Part shown: positions 55,150 to 64,000 of the stretch, piece by piece
Layout: each line of letters starts with the position of its first letter
Numbering within the stretch: the stretch's first letter is position 1
NCBI RefSeq assembly: GCF_048418805.1
Contig: NC_132781.1
Location: 57,683,648-57,747,647 of the forward strand
Direction: 5' to 3'
Source of the DNA: Vulpes vulpes
Taxonomy: Eukaryota > Chordata > Mammalia > Carnivora > Canidae
DNA: 64,000 bases
Program-made: the position numbers and the translations under genes
The notes under the pieces: model-generated
Seen by the model: the letters and a program-made list of their open reading frames with translations, nothing else
Database searches by the model: none
Told to the model about the DNA's origin: nothing

Positions 55150-55490
55150 TCACTCTACTATTTGCTCCCTCTTTCATTCTGTTCCATCTATGTTCTCAAA
55201 CTTGCTAGGTATACTTTCACCTTTGTACTTGGTCACCTTCCAAATCTCTTACTTCCTTTAGGACTTCTTACTCAAAAGTCTTCTTCAGTGAGATCTTTCT
55301 TGGACACCTTATCTAAAAGGTCAGCCCCTACTCTTTCACACACTTGTATCTCTTCTCCACAGGAGAGATTTTTGCCTAATTTGTTCCCTGCTGTATCTGC
55401 ACTGACTAAAACAAAACCTGTCATATTACAATCATTTCACTCTGTATTTGGTAAATGAATATATGAATGAATAAGAGATATTTCAATAAC
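55150..55490 (+). mobile_element. L2 LINE 3' end
   Basis: acttcctttaggacttctta, cttcttcagtgagatctttc, atttgttccctgctgtatct, aatgaatatatgaatgaata tail. Same strand and downstream of the L2 piece 54180-54885; probably one element split by the SINE. Confidence 0.82.
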
Positions 55491-55732
55491 ATACTCTTGT
55501 TAGAGATTTCATAACCAGAATGGATATAACATAGGAAGAACAGGAATATGGCCTTTGGTAGATAAGAAAAAAACAAGTGAACAGTATGAAATTATCATTA
55601 AATGTTAACTAAAATAAGTACCCCATACTAAAAACATTAATACCTGGAAGTTTCACAAAAGACTTAAAAGAAAAACAAAGAAAGATGCTCAAAATTCTCA
55701 TTTATTCCTTGCTTCCTAGAAAGTAATTTCCA

Positions 55733-55901
55733 GGGACACCTGGGTGGCTCAGCGGTTAAGCATCTGCCTTTGGTTCAGCGCATGATCCTGGAGTCATGGG
55801 ATCGAGTCCCACATTGGGCTCCCTGCATGCAGCCTCCTTCTCCTTCAGCCTATCTCTCTGTGTCTCTCATGAATAAATAAAATCCTTAAAAAAAAAAAAA
55901 G
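55733..55901 (+). mobile_element. SINEC SINE
   Basis: GGACACCTGGGTGGCTCAGC head. Flanks AAAGTAATTTCCA / AAGATAATTTCCA. Confidence 0.93.
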
Positions 55902-55909
55902 ATAATTTC

Positions 55910-56215
55910 CAAACTCCTTAGTGTAATACTCAAGGGCCAATCTTGCTTTAATCCACACTTCCAATCCTATCTCACACAATTTTCCTATATAAAATCACTT
56001 GTTCCAGCGAAATCTGCCTTTTCATTTTTATTTTCATCTCACCTTCATATTATTAAATTATTATTTACATAAGACCTCAACTTAATTACTTACTTGTTCT
56101 AATTTCCAAGGCCTGGCTCAGTAAAACCTCCTTTCCCAACCATATAGTATGCCCCCAGTGATAAATTCCAACTCTCAACTCTTAAAGTGTTGCTTATCCA
56201 TACTACTAATTTGAA
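55910..56215 (+). repeat. possible old LINE remnant
   Basis: Pyrimidine-rich text such as aaggcctggctcagtaaaac, ctcctttcccaaccatatag resembles decayed L2-type sequence. Weak. Confidence 0.35.
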
Positions 56216-56276
56216 ACTTTTTATTTTTCGCCTTTAATGTCTATACCCTGTCCTTCCACCAAAAATGACAGGTCTC

Positions 56277-56458
56277 AGGGCAGCCCCGGTGGCACAGCGG
56301 TTTAGCGCCACCTGCAGCCCAGGGCGTGACCCTGGAGACCCTGGATCGAGTCCCACATCAGGCTCTCTGTATGATGCCTGCTTCTCCCTCTGCCTGTGTC
56401 TCTGCCTCTCTCTCTCTCTATCTCTATGAATAAATAAATAAAATCTTAAAAAAAAAAA
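56277..56458 (+). mobile_element. SINEC_Cf-type SINE
   Basis: GGGCAGCCCCGGTGGCACAG head. 10-bp TSD GACAGGTCTC at 56267-56276 and 56459-56468. Confidence 0.94.
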
Positions 56459-56606
56459 GACAGGTCTCCTCAAAGGCTGAGAGCATCTTTTAGATAGATT
56501 CCCAACCCCCAATACCATGAGCAAACACAAGTATTCAATTATATACACTAACTGAATTGTCAGAAGTTGCCCTGCACAAAAGAACATAAGTAAAATAAAA
56601 GATTTT

Positions 56607-57010
56607 AGGGATGTCTGGTGGCTCAGTGGTTGAGTGACTGCCTTTGGCTCAGGTCATGATCCCGGGGTCCTAGGATGAGTCCCACATCAGGCTCCCCGTA
56701 GGGAGTCTGCTTCTCCAACTCTGCCTATGTTTCTGCCTCTGTGTGTCTCTCATGAAAAAATACACAAAATCTTTTTTAAAAAATTTAATAAGGGATCCCT
56801 GGGTGGCGCAGCGGTTTGGCGCCTGTCTTTGGCCCAGGGCGTGATCCTGGAGACCCGGGATCGAATCCCACGTCAGGTTCCCGGTGCATGGAGCCTGCTT
56901 CTCCCTCTGCCTGTATCTCTGCCTCTCTCTCTCTCTCTGTGTGACTATCATAAATAAATAAAAATTAAAAAAAAAAAAAATTTTAAAAAATTTAATAAAA
57001 TAAAATTAAA
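56607..57010 (+). mobile_element. SINEC SINE with a second SINE in its tail
   Basis: GGGATGTCTGGTGGCTCAGT head; the A-rich tail is split at 56774-56998. Confidence 0.9.
56792..56980 (+). mobile_element. nested young SINEC_Cf
   Basis: GGGATCCCTGGGTGGCGCAG head. 18-bp TSD TTTTAAAAAATTTAATAA at 56774-56791 and 56981-56998, same strand as its host. Confidence 0.94.
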
Positions 57011-57329
57011 AAAGATTTCAAATTAACACTAGGCATTACCACATCTAACAATAACAAACAATTTTTTCCTGAAATTTGGAAGCATTTTCCAAGTTAGGTC
57101 ATTTCTTTTTGGAGTAGTCAAAAATGAGACTGAAAATCTATTAACTTCAGTTCCACTTACTACATTTTCTAGAAAAATAAAATTCATTATACCCATGCAT
57201 GTTAAATCAAATTTTAAGCTTTTCAAAGTCTCATGTTATGAAGACTTATCACTGAGAGGCGAGTGGGAAGATTTTAGTTAAAGGAGGAAAGCACAATAGG
57301 TTTCTGTATCCTTCCACAATGGTATAGAG

Positions 57330-57560
57330 CAGGGCCTGGCAAACTACAGCCTGTGGGCCAAATTCAGGAGAGGCCTGATTCTATAAATAAAATTTTATTG
57401 GAACACAGCCATACCCATTTGTTTGTATTTTATCTATAGCGGCGTTCTTGCTACAGTGGCAGAGCTAAATAGTTGCCAGACTTCTCCAGAATCCATATGG
57501 CCCACAAAGCCTAAAATAGTTACTACCTGGCCCTTTACAGAAAGTTTGCCAATTCTTGAT
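57330..57560 (+). mobile_element. hAT-type DNA transposon fossil (MER family, name uncertain)
   Basis: agggcctggcaaactacagc, ctgtgggccaaattcaggag, aaaattttattggaacacag, ggcccacaaagcctaaaata, acctggccctttacagaaag, with ends near-inverted (GGCAAACT / AGTTTGCC). Confidence 0.78.
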
Positions 57561-57949
57561 AAGCAAGCATAGTTACTTACTCTGATACAGAGCATAGAGG
57601 AAGAACAGCCTGAAATGTGTGAACTAGGAAATATGCTCCGAGGATAGATGTATTTACATGTTACAACTATACCTGAATGAACTCCTATGACTCAAGAGGA
57701 CTCAAAGTAGGGAAAAAATGATTTCAAATGTTTTATGAAATGAGAACCATGTTTCATGTTTTCTCTGTTAAAAATACCTAATTAAAGTTAGTGATAGATA
57801 TATAATAGTTCTACACTTTAACAGCTAGACTTCAAGTAAACAAACTAATCATCTTTATTAACCTAATAAACTCAGGAATAACTTTGTGAGATAGCCAGTA
57901 AGAGATGACCACCTGCTACTTTCTTATTTTAGAGACTAATTCAAACAAC

Positions 57950-58330
57950 ATGGCAGAAAGAATACCAAAATTAGGGTCAGAAGATCTGAGGCATTTATTT
58001 CTTTATTTACTTATATACTTATTTATTTATTTATTTAAAGATTTTATTTATTTATTCATGAGAGACTCAGAGAGAGAGGCAGAGGGAGAAGCAGGCTCCA
58101 TGCAGGAAGCCCAAAGTGGGACCCAGTCTCCAGGATCACGCCCTGGGCTGAAGGCGGCACTCAACTGATGAGCCACCCGGGCTGCCCTATCTGAGGCATT
58201 TAAGACTGGGCTTTGACACTTACTGGCCAGTGACCAGTAAGGCACTAAGGGCCAGTGTGACCTACTGGCAACTTAGTCACTTCAACTAAGTTTGTTTCCT
58301 CATCTTCAAACCTAGAGTGTCCCTGTCCCT
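57950..58330 (+). repeat. MIR, split by a SINE
   Basis: ttagggtcagaagatctgag before, and ctttgacacttactggccag, acttagtcacttcaactaag, tttcctcatcttcaaacct after the SINE. Confidence 0.75.
57998..58188 (-). mobile_element. SINEC_Cf-type SINE
   Basis: TTTA tail, head GAGCCACCCGGGCTGCCC. Perfect 14-bp TSD ATCTGAGGCATTTA at 57984-57997 and 58189-58202. Confidence 0.94.
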
Positions 58331-58438
58331 CTCACATGCTAAGTTGTACAGTTCATACGAAATGACTATGAAGTATGAAGTATAAATGACTACAAAACAT
58401 AAGCCACCATTCTTCTTGTCAATTAAAAGGTAATGTTT

Positions 58439-58780
58439 CGTGGATGGAACTGGAGGGTATTATGCTGAGTGAAATAAGTCAATCGGAGAAGGACAAACAT
58501 TATATGGTCTCATTCATTTGGGGAATATAAAAAATAGTGAAAAGGAATAAAGGGGAAAGGAGAAAAAATGAGTGGGAAATATCAGAAAGGGAGACCAAAC
58601 ATGAGAGACTCGTAACTCTGAGAAACAAACTAGGGGAGGTGGAAGGGGAGGTGGGCAGGTGGTGGGGGTGACTGGGTGACGGGCACTGGGGGGGCACTTG
58701 ATAGGATGAGCACTGGGTGTTATTCTATATGTTGGCAAATTGAACACCAATAAAAAATAAATTTATATATATATATAAAA
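58439..58780 (+). mobile_element. young carnivore L1 3' end, 5'-truncated
   Basis: gtattatgctgagtgaaata, catgagagactcgtaactct, gaaacaaactaggggaggtg, gatgagcactgggtgttatt, aattgaacaccaataaaaaa, then A-tail. Perfect 14-bp TSD AAAAGGTAATGTTT at 58425-58438 and 58781-58794. Only about 340 bp of L1 inserted. Confidence 0.93.
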
Positions 58781-58877
58781 AAAAGGTAATGTTTATCATT
58801 TCACAGGGACATAGCTCCATGTCCATCACATAACAGAATGACCAAAATGAAACTTTCCACGAAAGTGGGAAGTATCA

Positions 58878-59070
58878 GGCAGCCTGGGTGGCTCAGCAGT
58901 TTAGGGCCGCCTTCAGCCCAGGGCACGATCCTGGAGACTTGGGACCGAGTCCCATGTCAGACTCCCTGCATGGAGCCTGCTTCTCCCTTTGCCTGTGTCT
59001 CTGCCTCTCTCTCTCTCTCTCTCTCTCATGAATAAATAAAAATCTTTTTAAAAAATAAAAATAAAATAAA
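58878..59070 (+). mobile_element. SINEC_Cf-type SINE
   Basis: GGCAGCCTGGGTGGCTCAGC head. Perfect 17-bp TSD GAAAGTGGGAAGTATCA at 58861-58877 and 59071-59087. Confidence 0.95.
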
Positions 59071-59167
59071 GAAAGTGGGAAGTATCAAAGTCTTAGCTAA
59101 ACAGGTTAGATTACTTGCTAAGATTATGGAATCTAAACTTGTAAAAGGCTTATTAAAAGTGAAAATA

Positions 59168-59338
59168 GGGATGTCTGGGTGGCTCAGCGGTTGAGCGCCT
59201 GCCTTCCGCCCAGGGTGTGATCCTGAAGTGCCAAGATCGAGTCCCATATCAGGCTCCCTGCACGGAGCCTGCTTCTCTCTGCCTATGTCTCTGCCTCTCT
59301 ATGTCTCTCATGAATAAATAAATAAAATATATTTTTTT
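59168..59338 (+). mobile_element. SINEC SINE
   Basis: GGGATGTCTGGGTGGCTCAG head. 12-bp TSD AAAGTGAAAATA at 59156-59167 and 59339-59350. Confidence 0.94.
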
Positions 59339-59574
59339 AAAGTGAAAATAAAGGCCAATAATCTTCAGTCTAAGAGCATTTTTAGAAACATAAATGCCAC
59401 ATGAGTATGGCTTTAAGATCTCAGAACAAAGCATGGTCTGCAAATATGTTAATGTGTCTAAGATGATCCAATTAAAAATCACAGAGATAATGACAACTAA
59501 ATATAATGTGGGGTACTGGAACAGAAAAAGGACATCAGGTGAAAACTAAGGAAATCTAAATAACATATGAACTT

Positions 59575-59735
59575 CAGTTAATGTGTCAAGAGTGGTTCAC
59601 CAACTTTAACAAATATACCAAGCTAATGTAAGATGTTAGTAACAGGCACAACTTGGTGCTGGGTATATGGAAACCCTTGTATTATCCACTCAATTTTTCT
59701 GTAAATTTTAAACGGTTCTAAAAAAAATTAGGCAT
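59575..59735 (+). mobile_element. old L1 3' fragment
   Basis: ggttcaccaactttaacaaa, taccaagctaatgtaagatg, tgctgggtatatggaaaccc, taaattttaaacggttctaa. Confidence 0.7.
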
Positions 59736-59859
59736 AATTTTAAAATTATACAAATAATACACTTCTAAGTCCAAGCATCCAATTAGCAACTTTTTTTCAG
59801 TAAGAAAAAGTATACTAACTTGAGAAAAGCATCTGAACACAGTGATTTATCACAATCTT

Positions 59860-60020
59860 GGGGCACTTGGGTGGCTCACTGGTTGCGCCTTTGGCTCAGG
59901 TCGTGATCCCAGGGTTCCTGGAATGGAGTCCCACATCAGGCACCCTACAGGGAGCCTGCTTCTGCCTATGTCTCTGCCTCTCTGTCTCTCATGAATGAAT
60001 AAAATCTTAAAAAAAAAAAA
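59860..60020 (+). mobile_element. SINEC SINE
   Basis: GGGGCACTTGGGTGGCTCAC head with a short deletion. 13-bp TSD TTATCACAATCTT at 59847-59859 and 60021-60033. Confidence 0.94.
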
Positions 60021-60127
60021 TTATCACAATCTTCAACAACCATCATCTAGAAAAAGGATTACCAGCTATATCACTTGATTTTCAAGAATCCATTAACATA
60101 TTGGTAACACATTTTAGTAGTCATTTT

Positions 60128-60233
60128 TAAAAAAAGATTTTATTTTTCAGTAATCTCCACACCTAATGTGTGGCTTGAAATCACAACCCCAAGATCAAGA
60201 GTTGCATGCTCTTCCAATGGAACCAAGGGCCCC
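60128..60233 (-). mobile_element. old short SINEC variant
   Basis: aagattttatttttcagtaa, tctccacacctaatgtgtgg, caagatcaagagttgcatgc. Flanks AACACATTTTAGT / AACCCATTTTAGT. Confidence 0.85.
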
Positions 60234-60589
60234 AACCCATTTTAGTGTTTAAACTATCACACGGAAAACATTTTCTCTCTCAGTTTACTATGATCAGAAA
60301 TGAATACAGATACTTCATAACAAAATTTCCACAGGTATGTTATATTCTGTACTAATTCCCAGTCAAGTGAAGAAGCCAGGCAAATATATTTCCTAGCCAG
60401 AACTGTTTAAGAAAAGTCTGTTTTTACATTGATTTCCATTTAAGACTACACATTTAAAAAAGACATTAAAGCATTACTATAAATATAATATAGCATTACT
60501 ATAAATAGTAATGGCTGAACTTGAAGAAAATTTTATTGACAGGTGTTAGTAAAATATATCGGTGCTTACGAAATATACAGAATAACTAC

Positions 60590-60800
60590 CACACATTTCA
60601 AGCTGTCATGTACTAGGCATCAACCAGGTGCTTTAACATGGATATTCTCCTTTAATCTGTGTGGCAGGTACTCTTACCGACATTTCACAGGTGAGAAAAC
60701 TGAGGAAATTAAATATCTGCCCAAGGTCAAGTTAGTAACTGGCAAAGCTGAGACTAGAATCCAGGTACATGTGGCTCACTGAGCTTTTACCACTACGCCA
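60590..60800 (-). repeat. MIR
   Basis: tactaggcatcaaccaggtg, gacatttcacaggtgagaaa, ctgcccaaggtcaagttagt, agctgagactagaatccagg. Confidence 0.85.
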
Positions 60801-60974
60801 TCTGTGAGTGCTGTAATTCACAGTCAAGGCCACTTCTAATTACCCCAATCTTGGGACAACTATTAATATGTTGAGTCAGTATCAGGACAAGTCCCCCTTT
60901 CTTTGAAAGTTTCACTGTCTGACAAATTCAGGCTTAGGCAGACTTCAAGACGGCATAAATAACCTATATCCCCT

Positions 60975-61139
60975 TGGGGCAACGCTGCCTTCAGCCCAGG
61001 GTGTGATCCTAGAGACCCAGGATGAGTCCCTCATCCGGCTCCCTGCATGGAGCCTGCTTCTCCCTCTGCCTGTGTCTCTGCCTCTCTCTCTGTATCTCTC
61101 AAGAATAAATAAAATCTTAAAAACAAAACAAACAAAAAA
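60975..61139 (+). mobile_element. SINEC_Cf-type SINE, head shortened
   Basis: Starts GGGGCAACGCTGCCTTCAGC, missing about 30 bp of head. 14-bp TSD AACCTATATCCCCT at 60961-60974 and 61140-61153. Confidence 0.93.
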
Positions 61140-61181
61140 AACCTATATCCCCTCAAATTCTATGAAAGAAATATCAAAGTT

Positions 61182-61370
61182 GGGGATCCCTGGGTGGCTC
61201 AGCGGTTTGGTGCCTGCCTTTAGCCCAGGGCGCGATCCTGGAGTCCCGGGATCGAGTCCCGCGTCATGCTCCCGGCATGGGCCTGCTTCTCCCTCCTCCT
61301 GTGTCTCTGCCTCTCTCTTTCTCTCTGTGTCTATCATAAATAAAAATAAGTAAATAAATCTTAAAAAAAA
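61182..61370 (+). mobile_element. SINEC_Cf-type SINE, young
   Basis: GGGGATCCCTGGGTGGCTCA head. Perfect 17-bp TSD AAAGAAATATCAAAGTT at 61165-61181 and 61371-61387. Confidence 0.95.
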
Positions 61371-61728
61371 AAAGAAATATCAAAGTTTAGAAAGTTACTA
61401 GAGATTAATTCCTTAAATCCCTCTTTTTACACTTTCTAGCTTATCTCCCACCATTTCTTCACTTCCCCAGAAGCAGCTGCTGCTGCCATACTATATCCTA
61501 AAGTCTCCAAGATGAGGAGATCCTATTATACAGGCTGCCAAAGGCCCACAGCCTCCATATGCTCAAGTGAACTCAGATATATCTTTCAAAGCCCAGCCCC
61601 CAAATCTCTTCTCTCTGTGAAGCTCCTGAACTGCTCCTGCCAACAGAGTGCATCCCTTCCTTCCTAAGACACTAAATAACAATGAACCACGAAATAGGAA
61701 GGTTACTCTATTTTCTTTTTCTTTCTCT

Positions 61729-61821
61729 TTTTTGGGGGGTAGACTCTACACCCAACACACAGGTTGAACTCACAACCCTGAAATTAAGAGGACATTTAAC
61801 TGAGCCCACCCAGGCGCACCC
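61729..61821 (-). mobile_element. older SINEC, partial
   Basis: gtagactctacacccaacac, gaaattaagaggacatttaa, GAGCCCACCCAGGCGCACC. Confidence 0.78.
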
Positions 61822-61938
61822 CGAAAGTTACACCATTTAAAAATCTTTCAGTCCTTCTATTTGCATCATAGAGAAAATCTAAGCAAAGCGCCAATTTGTC
61901 TTCAGTACTTCTCTAACACTTTGCTAGTTTCTCCTTTT

Positions 61939-62133
61939 TTTTTTTTTTAATTTTTTTAAATTTTATTTATTTATGATAGTCACAGAGAGAGAGAGAGAGA
62001 GAGGCAGAGACATAGGCAGAGGGAGAAGCAGGCTCCATTCACCAGGAGCCCGATGTGGGATTCGATCCCGGTTCTCCAGGATCACGCCCTGGGCCAAAGG
62101 CAGGCACCAAACCGCTGCGCCACCCAGGGATCC
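61939..62133 (-). mobile_element. SINEC_Cf-type SINE, young
   Basis: Near-consensus, head CGCTGCGCCACCCAGGGATC. Perfect 15-bp TSD CTAGTTTCTCCTTTT at 61924-61938 and 62134-62148. Confidence 0.95.
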
Positions 62134-62179
62134 CTAGTTTCTCCTTTTAATTGAAGGATAGCAGGAATCATATCCAGCA

Positions 62180-62555
62180 TCTTTTTATTATTTATTTATT
62201 TATTTATTTCCAGAGACAAGCAGGGGGAGGGGTAGAGGCAGAGAATCTTTTTTTTTTAATAAAGATTTTATTTATTTATTCATAGAGACAGAGAGAGAGA
62301 GAGGCAGAGACACAGGCAGAGGGAGAAGCAGGCTCCATGCAGGGAGCCCGACGTGGGACTCCATCCAGGGTCTCCAGGATCACGCCCTGGGCTGCAGGCA
62401 GCACAAATCTGCTGCGCCCAGAGGGAGAGAATCTTAAGCAGGCTCCACACTCAGGGCAGAACCCCACACGGGACTTGATTTCAAGACCACGAGACCATGA
62501 CCTGAGCTAAAACCAAGAGTCGAACAATTAATCAACTGAGCCACCCAAGCACCCC
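62180..62555 (-). mobile_element. older SINEC, split by a nested SINE
   Basis: Outer parts 62180-62249 and 62421-62555 (CTTAAGCAGGCTCCACACTC ... GAGCCACCCAAGCACCCC). Confidence 0.9.
62250..62420 (-). mobile_element. nested SINEC_Cf, head shortened
   Basis: TTTTTTTTAATAAAGATTTT tail and full mid-body; head ends abnormally at CTGCTGCGCCCAGA. GAGAATCTT direct repeat on both sides. Confidence 0.9.
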
Positions 62556-62797
62556 AAACCCAGCACCTTCTGCAAGCTAGCTAGGTTTCATAACAGTGTT
62601 TTGTTTTTATTATATTTAAGTTGCTTTCTATTTAGGATATGAGGTGTTAGTAGCCTTTCACTATGATAATAACACAAAGTTTCTTTAAAGATATTTTTAA
62701 AGTGTGTCCACAAAAGACGACAAATAAATAATAGAAGTAGGATGCAGATTTGGGAAAAGTTATGTTACTCAAGGATTAAGCATGGGAATTATTTTTA

Positions 62798-62984
62798 TTT
62801 TTTATTTTTATTTTTTTAAAGATTTATTTATTTGTGATAGACATAGAGAGAGAGGCAGAGACACAGGAGGAGGGAGAATCAGGCTCCATGCCAGGAGCCC
62901 GATGTGGGACTTGATCCCAGGACTGCAGGATCGCGCCCTGGGCCAAAGGCAGGCACTATACAGCTGAGCCACCCAGGGATCCCC
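62798..62984 (-). mobile_element. SINEC_Cf-type SINE
   Basis: Head GAGCCACCCAGGGATCCCC. Perfect 14-bp TSD GGGAATTATTTTTA at 62784-62797 and 62985-62998. Confidence 0.95.
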
Positions 62985-63395
62985 GGGAATTATTTTTAGA
63001 TACTGATGGTTACACCGAGACAGAACTGCCAGTTACTTTTTTGTTGTTGTTCATTATATAGGTACTTATAGTACTTACATAATATTCATGGTAACCTGAT
63101 ATGGCAAAAAAAGACATGACTGCCAATTTTTAATGATCTACCACAATATTAGCTCCCATATTTTATCAACCAAATATTTTAAATTTGAGGATTTATTTTA
63201 ATTACCTACCACTTCTCACGGCTCTAACCAATCCATACATGACAAAAATATCCCTTGAAAATATTTTCATAAATATAAATAACCATCTTGAATTACCAGG
63301 AATTTTCTACATGTTTCCCCTTATAAAAGTTAACCTCCTTCAGTGCAGAAACAGTTTATTACTCATTTTATGTTTTGTTAAAGTATATGACCTAG

Positions 63396-63583
63396 GGCAG
63401 TCTGAGTGGCTCAGTGGTTTAACGCCGTCTTCAGCCCAGGGCGTGATCCTGGAGACCAGGGATCAAGTCCCACATTGGGGGACTTCTTACATGGAGCCTG
63501 CTTCTCCCTCTGCTTGTGTCTCTGCCTCTCTCTGTCTCTGTGTCTCTCATGAATAAATAAGTAAATCTTAAAAAAAAAAAAAT
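63396..63583 (+). mobile_element. SINEC_Cf-type SINE
   Basis: GGCAGTCTGAGTGGCTCAGT head. Perfect 12-bp TSD TATATGACCTAG at 63384-63395 and 63584-63595. Confidence 0.95.
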
Positions 63584-63654
63584 TATATGACCTAGAAATT
63601 GTCAAGGTATTAAAAATAATGAACTGATTTATTTCCAAAATATGGACAGACAAG

Positions 63655-63987
63655 GAATGCCTGGGTGGCTCAGCAACTGGGAGTAGTCCCAGGGTTCCAG
63701 GATCAAGTCCTGCACTGGGCTCCCATGAAGAACCTGCTTCTCCCTCTATGTCTCTGCCTCTCTACGTGTCTTTCATGAATAAATAAATAAGGGGATCCCT
63801 GGGTGGCTCAGCGGTTTAGGCCTGCCTTTGGCCCAGGGCGTGATTCTGGAGTCCCAGGATCAAGTCCCGTGTCGGGGTCCCTGCATAGAGCCTGCTTCTC
63901 CCTCTGCCTGTGTCTCTACCTCTCTCTCTCTCTCTCTCTCCCCCCCTCATGAATAAATAAAATCTTTAAAAAATATATTTCTAAAAA
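63655..63987 (+). mobile_element. SINEC SINE, tail invaded by a second SINE
   Basis: GAATGCCTGGGTGGCTCAGC head with internal deletion. TSD ATGGACAGACAAG at 63642-63654 and 63988-64000 (right copy ends at the window edge). Confidence 0.93.
63791..63975 (+). mobile_element. nested young SINEC_Cf
   Basis: GGGGATCCCTGGGTGGCTCA head directly after the host AATAAATAAATAA tail, same strand. Confidence 0.93.
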
Positions 63988-64000
63988 ATGGACAGACAAG

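Larger units (their letters stand above)
45378..64000 (-). other. GAPVD1: GAPVD1 intron 1 (5' end and promoter not in window)
   Basis: Everything upstream of the acceptor at 45378-45379 is non-coding and repeat-dominated. I see no CpG island, no GC-rich first exon and no second gene, so the promoter probably lies beyond 64000. A small 5' UTR exon hidden here cannot be excluded. Confidence 0.7.

Noticed and set aside
54291..55458. Three open frames of 83-98 codons in a row on the plus strand
   Set aside because: The DNA matches the L2 LINE ORF2/3' UTR series; the frames are decayed and in different phases.
58514..58750. Pro/Ser-rich minus-strand frame
   Set aside because: Antisense reading of the young L1 3' UTR, not a protein gene.
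5021..63583. Many regularly similar units that might suggest a CRISPR or satellite array
   Set aside because: They are interspersed SINEs of both orientations with independent TSDs and irregular spacing.

Overview
The window is vertebrate nuclear DNA from a dog-like carnivore (Canidae, most likely Canis). This rests on the very high density of canid SINEC_Cf-type tRNA-Lys-derived SINEs (87 elements or fragments counted by eye, roughly a quarter of the sequence), older carnivore SINEC relatives, a young carnivore L1 3' end, and a mammalian gene with classic GT-AG introns.

One protein-coding gene dominates. GAPVD1 (GTPase activating protein and VPS9 domains 1; GAPEX-5/RAP6) lies on the minus strand and its entire coding region is present. 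It runs from an ATG at 45344 down to a TGA at 806-808 in 25 coding exons that join in frame into 1461 codons (1460 residues plus stop). An additional 81-nt in-frame cassette exon at 35158-35238 would give 1487 residues. The N-terminal RasGAP-like domain is mostly in the large exon 42551-43394. A long Ser/Pro-rich acidic linker is spread over many small exons. The C-terminal VPS9 domain (Rab5-family GEF) is encoded by the last exons near the left end.

Layout, reading the plus strand: 1-805 3' UTR and perhaps beyond; 806-11647 exons for the C-terminal third and VPS9 domain; 11525-27019 linker exons; 28000-35300 sparse exons with dense SINEs and the cassette exon; 37627-45344 RasGAP exons and start codon; 45378-64000 intron 1 upstream of the first coding exon, with no CpG island or promoter visible. 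The promoter and 5' non-coding exon(s) are probably beyond 64000.

The rest is intronic and repeat-rich: young and old SINEs, many with perfect target-site duplications (TSDs) and many nested; MIR, L2 and old L1 fossils; MER2 and MER20 DNA transposons. The most unusual signals are: (1) at least nine direct repeats flanking nothing but an A- or T-rich tract (tail-only retro-insertions); (2) a 138-bp A-tailed insertion with an 18-bp TSD at 3375-3548 whose body matches no repeat I know and holds three perfect hairpins; (3) a target motif present three times around two same-strand SINEs at 50529-50896; (4) SINE heads lacking any A-rich tail; and (5) a run of phase-symmetric linker exons plus a degenerate FLR motif in the RasGAP domain. 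No independent second gene, tRNA gene, CRISPR array or prokaryotic feature is supported.
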